From Methanoplanus sp. FWC-SCC4 (lineage in GTDB: Archaea; Halobacteriota; Methanomicrobia; Methanomicrobiales; Methanomicrobiaceae): DNA of 64,000 nt. Positions 26,604 through 35,489 of this stretch are shown here, piece by piece. The DNA lies in NCBI RefSeq assembly GCF_032878975.1, contig NZ_CP043875.1, forward strand, positions 984,370 to 1,048,369, read 5' to 3'. The stretch's first letter is position 1; the number at the start of each line of letters is the position of its first letter. The position numbers were made by a program, and so were the translations under genes. Below the pieces are notes generated by a model that had not been told where the DNA came from, did not search any database, and worked only from the letters and a program-made list of their open reading frames with translations.

Positions 26604-26928
26604 TTGCACATTTGCACCATGTTTGCACCCGTTTTGCACTTCCAAAGTGCAACTTAAAAAGCCGGCAATCTGCGGGATTTCTCCTGATCTAATAGAAAAT
26701 GATGAAACGCTTCTTACTATTACTAATAGTTTGCACTGTTTTTCGGGGACACAGAAACAATCTGGTATAGCCTCATCTCCGGCTGTCTGTGTGTGTTCTT
26801 CCGGTGAAAGTGCAACCCTGATATAAAAAAAGGATTTAGGGCAGAAAAAGAGTTTTGAAAAAAGGATTCAGGTCGTTTTGGTTTCACTGGTAAAGTGCAC
26901 GAGGGTGCAAACCAGTGCAAAAGTGCAA
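26604..26928. repeat. Phased array of TTGCAC/GTGCAA motifs
   Basis: Ten exact copies in 325 bp. TTGCAC begins at 26604, 26612, 26623, 26634 and 26731; GTGCAA begins at 26647, 26810, 26905, 26915 and 26923, with a GTGCAC at 26895. The outer clusters are in opposite orientation and spaced 8-13 bp, near one helical turn, so the array forms a large inverted arrangement. It lies about 200 bp upstream of the Gabija-like operon. Both minus-strand frames through it are open for 80-115 codons but lack convincing genes; one (stop at 26556) ends NVQTSEDFKRIVRNFTPN and may be a remnant C-terminus. Confidence 0.6.
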
Positions 26929-27140
26929 ATGACATCTGCTTTTTGGGTGAGAACGTGAAAGAGGGTTTCACTCGTCCGCTGCCGGGAGTTATGAGTGCAG
27001 CGGATTTGTATTAAAGTTTTAAACCCTTATTAAATTTATGTGCTAAAATCTAAAAGTATTTTAAAAATTCATTTAAGAATACTTATTATATTACATTTGA
27101 AATAATTTAATTAAATTGATCTAATTAAAAGGTGCATGAT

Positions 27141-29372
27141 TTGAAAATTTCTCGTTTTAACATTAAAAATTTTAGAAAATTAAAAAATTGTAGCATTGAA
27201 TTAAGCAATGACCAAACAATTTTTGTTGGAGCAAACAACAGTGGAAAGACTTCTGCTATGGATGCATTGTTAGTTTTTCTTAAAAAAGATCGAAGGAAAA
27301 AAATTACCACTAATGATTTTACACTATCAAATTGGATTAAAATAAATAATATTGGTAAGGATTGGATTAACTGTTCTGATCCAAGGGATTTGGATCTCAG
27401 TGACAATCACTGGTTGGAGTTACTTCCAACTGTTGATGTTTGGTTGGATGTTGATGAATCTGAAATTCACTATGTAAGTAACTTAATACCCAGACTAACT
27501 TGGGAAGGTAGATTATTATGTATTCGTCTAAGATTTGAACCAAAGGATATTGAAAAACTCTATAAAGAATTTAAAGACTCCTTTGAAAATGCGAAAAATA
27601 CTGTAACTAAAGCAAAGGAAGAGGGTATAATAAATGAAGAATTTTATTTGTGGCCAGATTCCCTAAAGGATTTTCTCGACAAAGAATTGCATAACCATTT
27701 TGAAATAAAGTTTTACTCACTTGATCCAATTAAATTAGCAGATGAAGATAGCAGAGATGAATTATGTTCGCCCATTGAAATAGAACCATTTGAGAAATTA
27801 ATTAAAATTAATATCGTTGATGCTCAAAGAGGATTATTTGATGCTAATTCAAGTGGAAGTGGTGAAAGAAGTCTTTCAAAGCATATATCAACATACTATG
27901 ATAAACATCTAAATCCCTCCATATCTCCAAGTTATGAAGATATTGAGGCTTTATCATCAATTAAGGATGCAAATAATAAGTTTGAAATTAATATAAACTC
28001 CAGCCTTAAGCCTGCTATCATGGAACTTGAAAAATTAGGTTATCCTGGCTTAAGCGATCCTAAAATATCCGTTAAAAGTGATCTAAATCCAATAGAGAAT
28101 TTAGAACATGAATCTGCCGTTCAATTTTACTTTGGAAATGATTCTTTTTTTTGTTTACCTGAAAAATACAATGGACTTGGATACCAGAATCTTTTGTTAA
28201 TCGTATTAAAATTAATTTGTTTCAGAGACAGATGGATGCGCAAGGGGAAATATGGATTAGGAGATTGCAGCGATGACAACGTAATCCAACCTCTACATCT
28301 TGTTCTTATAGAGGAACCTGAAGCACATCTCCATGCGCAAGTTCAACAAGTTTTCATTAAAAAGGCATATGAGGTACTACGTAATCATGATCTGTTGGGT
28401 AATTCAAAAAAATTTTCCACTCAAATGATTGTTAGTACTCATTCAAGTCACATTGCTCACGAAGCTGATTTTGCCAATTTAAGGTATTTCCGGAAAAAAC
28501 CAGCCTCAGATGAAAGAGAAATTCCATATGCAGAGGTTAAAAATTTATCTGAAGTATTTGGAAAAGGAAATAAAACCTCTAAATTTGTTACTCGCTACCT
28601 TCAATCAACTCATTGTGAGCTTTTTTTTGCTGATGCTTTAATTATTGTAGAAGGTGCAGCAGAGAGGATTCTTTTACCTCAATTTATTCGCCAAAGCTAT
28701 CCTAAATTGGATTCGAGATATATTACTATATTAGAAATTGGAGGAGCTCATGCACACCGTTTTAAGCCCTTAATAGAGATTCTGGGAATTCATACTCTGA
28801 TAATTACTGATATAGATTCACAAAATGAATATATAGATGATAAAGGAGATGAGAAAACAGGAAAAGTTAGACCTGAGCGTAATAAAAATTGCACTACTAA
28901 TAATGATACCCTAAAAAAATGGATACCTCAGATTGAGGGATTAGATAAATTAATTGATTTAGGCGAAGAAGAAAAGAAATCAAAAAATAACTTAGTTAGA
29001 GTTGCCTTTCAATGTCCAATCGAAATTTCTTCTTTTGATAATAAGGAAGCTATACCTTATACATTCGAGGATGCTTTAGTTCTTACAAATGCTGAATTAT
29101 TTAAAGGTAATAAAGCAACGGGTTTATTAAAAAAATTGATTCTAGCTCTTTCGGAACAAGATCTTGATGAGGTCTGTGAGAAAATGTTTAGTAGTTTTAA
29201 GGATGGGGTGAAAGCCAAAATGGCTTTGGATGTATTATATGACTTTGATATTGATTACCTTAATATTCCAACTTATATTGGCAATGGTTTGAAATGGCTT
29301 GAATATGAATTATATCAAAACGATTGTGACTATTTGGATACTGAAAAAATATCGACTGAGGATAAAGAATGA
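27141..29372 (+). CDS. OLD-family ATPase/TOPRIM endonuclease, GajA-like
   Basis: A ~743-residue overcoming-lysogenization-defect nuclease. ABC-type ATPase parts: Walker A VGANNSGKT near residue 30, signature region YNGLGYQNLL near 343, Walker B LIEEPEAHLHAQ near 390 and STHSSHI near 433. The TOPRIM domain follows with IIVEGAAE (catalytic Glu) and ITDIDS (Asp pair). The ATP-hydrolysis residues and the nuclease metal ligands are both present. The start is TTG 27141, after AAAGGTG; GTG 27132 is an alternative. The next gene overlaps by 4 bases and encodes a UvrD-like helicase, the two-gene arrangement of Gabija anti-phage systems. It is larger than the Bacillus GajA I recall, with an extra ~150 residues at the end. 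Confidence 0.88.
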   Translation: MKISRFNIKNFRKLKNCSIELSNDQTIFVGANNSGKTSAMDALLVFLKKDRRKKITTNDFTLSNWIKINNIGKDWINCSDPRDLDLSDNHWLELLPTVDVWLDVDESEIHYVSNLIPRLTWEGRLLCIRLRFEPKDIEKLYKEFKDSFENAKNTVTKAKEEGIINEEFYLWPDSLKDFLDKELHNHFEIKFYSLDPIKLADEDSRDELCSPIEIEPFEKLIKINIVDAQRGLFDANSSGSGERSLSKHISTYYDKHLNPSISPSYEDIEALSSIKDANNKFEININSSLKPAIMELEKLGYPGLSDPKISVKSDLNPIENLEHESAVQFYFGNDSFFCLPEKYNGLGYQNLLLIVLKLICFRDRWMRKGKYGLGDCSDDNVIQPLHLVLIEEPEAHLHAQVQQVFIKKAYEVLRNHDLLGNSKKFSTQMIVSTHSSHIAHEADFANLRYFRKKPASDEREIPYAEVKNLSEVFGKGNKTSKFVTRYLQSTHCELFFADALIIVEGAAERILLPQFIRQSYPKLDSRYITILEIGGAHAHRFKPLIEILGIHTLIITDIDSQNEYIDDKGDEKTGKVRPERNKNCTTNNDTLKKWIPQIEGLDKLIDLGEEEKKSKNNLVRVAFQCPIEISSFDNKEAIPYTFEDALVLTNAELFKGNKATGLLKKLILALSEQDLDEVCEKMFSSFKDGVKAKMALDVLYDFDIDYLNIPTYIGNGLKWLEYELYQNDCDYLDTEKISTEDKE

Positions 29373-31264
29373 ATTCCTCAACAGAATTATCAGCAAGTGC
29401 TGATGATGAAATATATAAGTGCCTTGATTTAAAATCTCCAAAGAGTTTTTTTCTTTTTGCAGGTGCAGGTTCAGGAAAGACTCGAACTTTAGTAACTATT
29501 CTGAATAAATTTCGAACGGAAAAAGGCAAGGAGCTTTGTCTAAATGGTCAAAAAATAGCAGTAATAACATATACAAATGCTGCTAGTGATGAGATTAAAA
29601 GACGCCTTGAATTTGATTCTACTTTTATTGTTTCAACAATACATAGTTTTTCGTGGGAATTGATCCGACCATTTCAGCATGACATTAGAGAATGGATTAG
29701 AAAAAATACAAAGACTGAATTAAAAAAACTTGAAGAAGAACAAAGGAGAGGAAGAGCAGGAACAAAAGCATTTCGTGAACGTGAAGAACAAATAAAATTT
29801 AAAAGGAATCGGTTAAAGAATTTAGATAATATATCTAGATTTACTTATAACCCAAATGGGATCAATAATGGGAAAGAGGCTTTAAACCATGCCGAGGTCA
29901 TTAAAATTACAGCTGATTTTCTATCTTTATTTCCATTAATGCAAAAAATTCTCATATCCAGTTATCCTATCCTCCTAATTGATGAAAGCCAAGATACAAA
30001 AAAGGAACTGATAGAGGCCTTTTTTAAAATCCAAGAGAATTTTCCAGATAAATTTTCCTTAGGTTTATTTGGCGATACAATGCAAAGAATTTACACCGAC
30101 GGAAAAATTGATTTAGGTGATAATTTACCAAAGGATTGGGCAAAACCTGCTATAATAACAAATTATCGGTGTCCTAAAAGAGTAATTACTCTAATAAATA
30201 AAATTCGTTCTGATGTAGAGGAGCATGAACAGAAACCTGTGGATAATGCAGAGGATGGTGTTGTTCGTCTTTTTATTGTTGATTCAAATAATATCCCCGA
30301 TAAAGATCTAATTGAAAAAAATATATCTTCTCTAATGGCTGAATATACATCTGATTCTCTATGGGAATCATTAAATTCAAATGTAAAAATTCTCACTTTA
30401 GAACATCATATGGCAGCCCGGAGAGGAGGTTTCTTTGAATTTTTTGAACCACTTTATAGCCAAGACAAGCTAAAAACTGGATTATTGGATGGTAATCTAT
30501 CGGGGATATCTTTTCTTACTCAGCAAATTCTTCCTTTAGTTGAAGCAATGAGAGCGAATAATGAATTTGCTGTAGCAAAAATAATGAGAGAATATTCTGA
30601 ACTCTTAGATGAAGAAAATCTTAAGGAATCTGAAACTCCAATTGAACAGATTAAAAAGACAGGTGAATCTGTAGATTCCCTTTTAAAATTATGGGATTCT
30701 GGCCAAGAGCCCTCTTTACTTGAAGTTCTTCAGCTTGTAGGTGAATTAAATATCTTCCCTATTCCTGAAAATTTAATTCCAGTTACCTACTACTCACCAG
30801 ATGAAGATTTAGGAGATGATGAAGAAGAACCACAGGATAAAGACGAAATAATTGATGCCTGGAGAGCAGCCCTCAAATGCCCGTTTAATCAACTTGAGTT
30901 TTACACGGATTACATCTCAGATAAATCTGCATTTGGTACTCATCAAGGAGTAAAGGGTCTTGAATTTCCACGGGTTATGGTTGTTATTGACGATGAAGAA
31001 GCGAGAGGCTTCATGTTCAGTTATGAAAAATTATTTGGAGCAAAGGATCTTTCAGATACGGATATTAGAAATATAAATGAAGGAAAGGAGAGCGGAATTG
31101 ATAGAACCAGACGGTTATTTTATGTAACATGCAGCCGTGCTGAAAAGAGTCTTGCAATAGTGGCATATACGAAGAATCCTGAAGCTGTAAAAAATCATGT
31201 CCTCTCTGAGGAATGGTTTAGTGAAGATGAAGTTATTGACATGAATCTATTTTTATCTGAATAA
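29369..31264 (+). CDS. UvrD/Rep-like SF1 helicase, GajB-like
   Basis: A 631-residue superfamily 1A helicase: Walker A AGAGSGKT (31-38), motif Ia TYTNAASDEI, Walker B DESQD (205-209), motif III LFGDTMQRIY, motif IV NYRCPKR (265-271), motif V THQGVKGLEFPRVMV and motif VI RRLFYVTCSRA. A charged coiled-coil insert lies near 115-150. It starts within the stop of the OLD nuclease gene (ATGA), so translation is coupled. In Gabija, GajB is the partner of the GajA nuclease and acts with it against phage DNA. Both genes are AT-rich (many AAT/AAA/TTA codons) compared with hsdR/hsdM. Confidence 0.88.
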   Translation: MNSSTELSASADDEIYKCLDLKSPKSFFLFAGAGSGKTRTLVTILNKFRTEKGKELCLNGQKIAVITYTNAASDEIKRRLEFDSTFIVSTIHSFSWELIRPFQHDIREWIRKNTKTELKKLEEEQRRGRAGTKAFREREEQIKFKRNRLKNLDNISRFTYNPNGINNGKEALNHAEVIKITADFLSLFPLMQKILISSYPILLIDESQDTKKELIEAFFKIQENFPDKFSLGLFGDTMQRIYTDGKIDLGDNLPKDWAKPAIITNYRCPKRVITLINKIRSDVEEHEQKPVDNAEDGVVRLFIVDSNNIPDKDLIEKNISSLMAEYTSDSLWESLNSNVKILTLEHHMAARRGGFFEFFEPLYSQDKLKTGLLDGNLSGISFLTQQILPLVEAMRANNEFAVAKIMREYSELLDEENLKESETPIEQIKKTGESVDSLLKLWDSGQEPSLLEVLQLVGELNIFPIPENLIPVTYYSPDEDLGDDEEEPQDKDEIIDAWRAALKCPFNQLEFYTDYISDKSAFGTHQGVKGLEFPRVMVVIDDEEARGFMFSYEKLFGAKDLSDTDIRNINEGKESGIDRTRRLFYVTCSRAEKSLAIVAYTKNPEAVKNHVLSEEWFSEDEVIDMNLFLSE

Positions 31265-31270
31265 GATTTT

Positions 31271-31702
31271 TCAGGCAACATGCATAGCAACATCCTCAAA
31301 CCAATTATCAAACCTTCCCTTCACTAATTCATCCTGATAATACAGAACAATATCTTCATCAGTAAAAATCAGATACGCAACCTCTCCAGACTGGTAATTA
31401 CACTTTAATCTACAGTAGTACCTGTTATTCTGATAATCCGGAATGTAGTCAGCATCATAAATCTCCATAAGCTCTGAATTATCAACCATAGATAGTGATA
31501 CATTCAGGCATTCTTCCGGAGAAGAACAATTAAACTGAGCGGCGCCAACAGTTTCAGCATTTTCATCTTCAAAGATGAAAGCCTCCCCGGAATAATCTAC
31601 CTCTGAAGAATTAGCAGGCCGGAATAATGAATTACCGTTTATAATTCCGGTAATCGGAGCTAAAAAGTACATTAAATCAATAAACTGCACTCCAAAGGAC
31701 AA
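31271..31702 (-). CDS. Hypothetical protein, probably 5' truncated
   Basis: A frame of up to 143 codons from TTG 31702; ATG at 31672 is an alternative start. The body is acidic with four or five cysteines (FNCSSPEECLNVS, RYYCRLKCNY) and ends KGRFDNWFEDVAMHVA. No family is recognised. Its first ~14 codons overlap the YgjP remnant on the other strand, so the gene's real 5' end was probably lost at that junction. It is convergent with the helicase gene (6 bases). Confidence 0.45.
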   Translation of the reverse strand: MSFGVQFIDLMYFLAPITGIINGNSLFRPANSSEVDYSGEAFIFEDENAETVGAAQFNCSSPEECLNVSLSMVDNSELMEIYDADYIPDYQNNRYYCRLKCNYQSGEVAYLIFTDEDIVLYYQDELVKGRFDNWFEDVAMHVA

Positions 31703-31894
31703 CCTGAATATTAACTGACGCCTGATTAAGGCACCTATGTTTGTTATTGATTATGTTGTCATCCATGAGCTCATCTGATTGTGGGAAATCATACACTGGA
31801 GTTCTGGAATATCATCCGGGCACAGACTCCGAAAATGGATAAGGCGAAGCGTTGGTTAATGGAGAACAAGCAGCTCTTAGAGGAGGAGATATGA
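31686..31894 (+). pseudogene. Remnant of a YgjP-type M48-like metalloprotease gene
   Basis: Reading two frames together gives a clear YgjP/DUF45 C-terminus: CTPKDNLNIN-stop-RLIKAP, VIDYVVIHEL, then after a small frameshift HLIVGNHTLEFWNIIRA and KMDKAKRWLMENKQLLEE. In intact family members the stop (TGA at 31716) is Trp and the HELCH zinc motif is continuous; here about 4 bases are missing at 31770-31774. The 5' half is absent. YgjP genes often accompany type I restriction loci, so this may be left from an older island. Confidence 0.72.
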
Positions 31895-32210
31895 ATATCC
31901 ATTTTATTAAATGTATACGGCAATGTATCACTTTCTGTTCTGAGGTTTCACCGATATTTGCTATTTTTGTATACCATAATAAATTCTTAAAAAACAATAT
32001 CTTTTTCATCAAAAGGACAAAAGGAACAAGATAACAGATTCAGAATAAATACCTCATAAAATATCCGCATATCAGGATTAAAGACAATTTTATTAAATGA
32101 TTTTGTCTGCAAACCAATAATGCGGATATGACAAAAACATTTTATATTGAAACAGAATTATTTTCACGATGCCTGTATAAATTGCAGGGAACTAAAAAAT
32201 AGGAGTTCTT
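31895..32210. promoter_or_regulatory. Upstream region of the CDF-NifX gene with a 10-bp inverted repeat
   Basis: No gene is seen here. ATATCCGCAT (32061-32070) and ATGCGGATAT (32120-32129) are exact inverted copies 49 bp apart. A TATA-like TTTATATT at 32141-32148 lies just downstream and a TAGGAG site precedes the ATG at 32211. The repeat could be a regulator site for the metal transporter; the arms are too far apart for a simple terminator. Confidence 0.5.
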
Positions 32211-33464
32211 ATGCAGGAAAAAAAAGTTGATAATAATATTCCCCTGAGAAAAAAAGAGGAATCCATGGTCAGAAAGGTGGCATGGTACTCACTCATTGTC
32301 AACACCCTGCTTGTAATTGTCAAACTCTATCTTGCATGGATATCAGGAAGTCTCGCTCTACAGGCAGATGCAATTCACTCTTTCATTGACATTATTGCAT
32401 CTGTGGCATTAATTGTCGGGATCTGGCTTTCAGGTCTTAAAAGCAGGGATTTCCCGTATGGTCTTTATAAAATTGAGAATATTGTATCGTTAATTATTGC
32501 TTTCCTTGTCTTTTTAACAGCCTGGGAAATCCTGAATGAAGCTGTATCAGGGAAAAGCACAGACATGATATTCGACGGATGGTTACTTATTGCAGTTGCT
32601 ATACTCGTATCTGTCCCATATTTCCTTGGCACATATGAAGTCAGAATGGGGAAAAAATACAATTCTCCGGGATTAATTGCAGACGGAAAACAACACAAGG
32701 TGGATGTTTTCTCCACAATGGTAGTATTTTTTTCACTCTTTGCCCAGTACTTTGGAATTCCTGTGGATAACATTGCAACAATAATAGTTGCAGGATTTAT
32801 TGTTTATTCAGGTTGGGGGATATTAAAAGACAGCATGAAAACCCTTCTTGATGCATCAATTGATCACAAAACCAGTGATCTGATAAAATCCGCAATATTA
32901 TCCGATCCGATGGTGATAGATGTCAAAGACCTTACTGCCCGGAATTCCGGGAGATACATATTTGTCGAAGCCAATGTAAACATGAAAAAAACAAACCTGT
33001 TAAAAGCACATATTGCAAATGAAAGGATTGAATCAGAAATTCGTGACTTGGTGCCCAATGTTGAAAGGGTTATCATACACTTTGAACCAAAAGAGAGACT
33101 GCACATACGCTATGCTGTACCTCTTGAAAACATTGAAGGAAAAATCAGTCTTCATTTTGGCGAAGCACCATATTTTGCAATTCTGGATTTTAACATGAAA
33201 AATGCAGAATTCATCAGAAAAGAAACATTATCCAACCCTGCAAGTACTATAGAAAAGCAAAAAGGAATACGTTCAGCAGAGTTTTTGTTAAATTATAAGC
33301 CTGACATTATATTTTCAAAAAAGAAACTTACCGGAAAATCCGCTGAATATGTCTTTGAATCTGTCGGTATTTTAATGAAAACAACAGATGAGGAAAAAAT
33401 AAATTTATTAATTAAAAAAATTGAAAATGAACTTAAATTTGAAAAAGACAATAATTCTGAATAA
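32211..33464 (+). CDS. Cation diffusion facilitator fused to a NifX/dinitrogenase cofactor-like domain
   Basis: A 417-residue fusion. Residues 20-290 form a CDF metal/proton antiporter: six helices with the site ADAIHSFID (52-60) and LIADGKQHKVDV, then the cytoplasmic domain that ends IIHFEPKE. Residues ~300-410 match the dinitrogenase iron-molybdenum cofactor biosynthesis (NifX/NafY/MTH1175-like) family: ISLHFGEAPYFAILDF and KPDIIFSKKKLTGKSAEY. The family is known as a fusion in methanogens. It should export Zn2+, Fe2+ or similar, with the NifX part possibly binding a metal cluster. TAGGAG precedes the ATG. Confidence 0.88.
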   Translation: MQEKKVDNNIPLRKKEESMVRKVAWYSLIVNTLLVIVKLYLAWISGSLALQADAIHSFIDIIASVALIVGIWLSGLKSRDFPYGLYKIENIVSLIIAFLVFLTAWEILNEAVSGKSTDMIFDGWLLIAVAILVSVPYFLGTYEVRMGKKYNSPGLIADGKQHKVDVFSTMVVFFSLFAQYFGIPVDNIATIIVAGFIVYSGWGILKDSMKTLLDASIDHKTSDLIKSAILSDPMVIDVKDLTARNSGRYIFVEANVNMKKTNLLKAHIANERIESEIRDLVPNVERVIIHFEPKERLHIRYAVPLENIEGKISLHFGEAPYFAILDFNMKNAEFIRKETLSNPASTIEKQKGIRSAEFLLNYKPDIIFSKKKLTGKSAEYVFESVGILMKTTDEEKINLLIKKIENELKFEKDNNSE

Positions 33465-33643
33465 TTATACATATATCACTTTGATAAGGAAATTATCAAA
33501 TTTTAATTCTACAAAAATACATAACTGAAAAATTTTCATTATTTTTGAATATGTAATTTATTTATTCCTTTGATAACTGAGGGTATATAACTAAATTTGA
33601 TTACAATATATAATTCACTAAAAAAGAATGTTTATTTTAATGA

Positions 33644-33715
33644 AGCCTCAGGCGAGAGTTGAACTCGCGACCTCGTCCTTACCAAGGACGCGCTATGCCA
33701 CTAAGCCACTGAGGC
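33644..33715 (-). tRNA. tRNA-Thr (anticodon GGT)
   Basis: A 72-base tRNA on the minus strand. Acceptor GCCTCAG (33715-33709) pairs with CTGAGGC (33651-33645), discriminator T at 33644. Anticodon arm CGTCC-TTGGTAA-GGACG gives anticodon GGT (Thr). The T arm is GCGAG-TTCAACT-CTCGC. No CCA is encoded. The AT-rich flanks (33465-33640 and 33716-33826) show no other feature. Confidence 0.96.
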
Positions 33716-33826
33716 ACCCTTTGAATTGTGCACTACAATGTTGATGTGAGTCATATAAAATCTTAACTAAAACTGATTGGAAAAACGGAGATTTAGATCA
33801 TATGCAAAATATCAAAAATATGTGGA

Positions 33827-34540
33827 TTAAAGTTTATTTAGGGCTGAAATACTTCTTTTAACACCATCCAGAGTTGCAACTTCAATGATTGGGAACCCTT
33901 TGTTTTTTGACAATGCCTTAATAACCGGCGCGAAATCTATCATTCCATCACCCACCGCCATATGCGAATCTGATTTACCGTCATTGTCATGAAGATGAAA
34001 ATGGGAAATCTCAGTTTTTAAAAATTCATCAAGACAGTTATTCATAAACGCATGCCCCGTATCAAGAGCAAACATAAAATCAGTAATCAGCGGGAGATCC
34101 TCAGTTGTCTGAAGGAAAAAATAATCCCATTTTGGCATATTTTCAATAAAAAAAGGGACTGAATACTCATCTGAGATTTTTTTCAGTTCAATGAGTGACT
34201 TCTGAAGCTGAAATATCCCGACATCCTTATCAGAAATCCACCCAAAATATCCCGGATGGACCACAACACCGCCTGCATCAATTTCTGATGCAGTTGACAT
34301 ACAGTTCCTTACAACTTCAACACTCGCTTTCCTGATAGGTTCAAGATGAGAAGCAATATTTACTCCCCTTGAAGGTGCATGGAAATAATAATCAAATGAA
34401 AAACATTCAGGAATCTCAGGAGAATCAATAAAATGAAGTCCGTCATTCATAATTTCCACAGTGTCGGTAATATCTGAAAGAATATATAACGCGGTTTCAA
34501 GAGGTTTATCAAAAAGGCAGTGAGTAGAAACCCCATACAT
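33827..34540 (-). CDS. Sugar phosphate isomerase/epimerase-like TIM barrel protein
   Basis: A 237-residue protein of the xylose isomerase-like TIM barrel (AP endonuclease 2) family. Strand ends carry likely metal ligands: VVHPGYF, IENMPKWD, ALDTGHAFMN, HFHLHDNDGKSDSH and the final PIIEVATLDG. These resemble the His/Asp/Glu ligands of endonuclease IV and sugar isomerases. A DNA-repair or sugar role cannot be decided. The gene stands alone between tRNA-Thr and the ATPase operon. Confidence 0.8.
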   Translation of the reverse strand: MYGVSTHCLFDKPLETALYILSDITDTVEIMNDGLHFIDSPEIPECFSFDYYFHAPSRGVNIASHLEPIRKASVEVVRNCMSTASEIDAGGVVVHPGYFGWISDKDVGIFQLQKSLIELKKISDEYSVPFFIENMPKWDYFFLQTTEDLPLITDFMFALDTGHAFMNNCLDEFLKTEISHFHLHDNDGKSDSHMAVGDGMIDFAPVIKALSKNKGFPIIEVATLDGVKRSISALNKL

Positions 34541-34607
34541 AAATTAAATAAAGTGGGATATATTTAAAAATTTAACGTAATTTAAAAATTAAGATAATTC
34601 CTGTATC

Positions 34608-35489
34608 TTACAGATTATTTGAAATTATATCCGTTATTCTCTCATAACTTTCAATCAGTGATTTAGAGGCAGGACAATCATAATCTGTTACAGGTCTTTG
34701 TTCCCGTACTGCCTTAAAAACAGTATCATCATAAGGAACTCTGCCGGCGACATTAATACCTTCATTTTCGCAAAAGCTTTCAATCTGCCTGCAAATATCC
34801 GGATTTAAATCAAAACGGTTTATAACCACAAGAATTTTTGTACCAAAGCCTAAAGCAACCCTGATGGCACGCTTCAAATCATGAAGTGCGGAAAGGCCCG
34901 GTTCAACAACAACAACAGCATAATCCGTACCGCTGACTGTTGCAATAAAAGGACATCCGATACCCGGAGGACCGTCGATTAACATAACTTCAGAACCCGG
35001 ATATTTTTCCTCAGCTGTTTTTTTAAGCCTTTTAACAAGAAGGCCGCTTGCACCACAGCCTGGTTCAAGGCTTGCATGAATCAGTGGAAATGCTTTGGTT
35101 TTAGAAATATATATCTCACCGGTTTTTCTTAAACCAAGAGAAACAGCATCAAAAGGACAAACAATGGTGCAGACCCCGCAACCCTCGCATTTTACAGGAT
35201 TTATCTGAAATTGTTCATTTTCACTATCGTAATATATTGCTGAAAAGCGGCAGTTCTCCATGCATGAACCGCATTTGACACAGACATTCTGATCAATTTC
35301 TGCAATATTTCCCCCAAAAAAATCTTTGGTTTCTTCAGTTACATGGTTAAACAAAATACCTGCATTTGCGGCATCCACGTCACAATCCACAAAACATAAC
35401 TTTTTTTCGTCCAGATATTTTGCAAATCCTGCTGTAAATGTGGTTTTACCGGTTCCCCCCTTACCGCTTATAACTGCAATTTTTTTCAT
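34608..35489 (-). CDS. MinD/Mrp-type ATPase with two ferredoxin-type 4Fe-4S clusters (copy 2)
   Basis: A 293-residue P-loop ATPase with a deviant Walker A KGGTGKTT (10-17) and a DGPPGIGCP switch. Two 4Fe-4S motifs are inserted: Cys 70, 73, 76, 80 and Cys 101, 104, 107, 111. Such proteins are common in methanogens and are thought to act in iron-sulphur or metal cofactor handling. The ATG overlaps the stop of the upstream paralogue by one base. It is third in an operon with copy 1 and a NifX-like gene. Confidence 0.9.
   Translation of the reverse strand: MKKIAVISGKGGTGKTTFTAGFAKYLDEKKLCFVDCDVDAANAGILFNHVTEETKDFFGGNIAEIDQNVCVKCGSCMENCRFSAIYYDSENEQFQINPVKCEGCGVCTIVCPFDAVSLGLRKTGEIYISKTKAFPLIHASLEPGCGASGLLVKRLKKTAEEKYPGSEVMLIDGPPGIGCPFIATVSGTDYAVVVVEPGLSALHDLKRAIRVALGFGTKILVVINRFDLNPDICRQIESFCENEGINVAGRVPYDDTVFKAVREQRPVTDYDCPASKSLIESYERITDIISNNL

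Noticed and set aside
26604-26928. CRISPR array
   Set aside because: The repeats are only 6-7 bases with 2-4 base gaps in the clusters; no repeat-spacer structure exists and no cas gene is seen.
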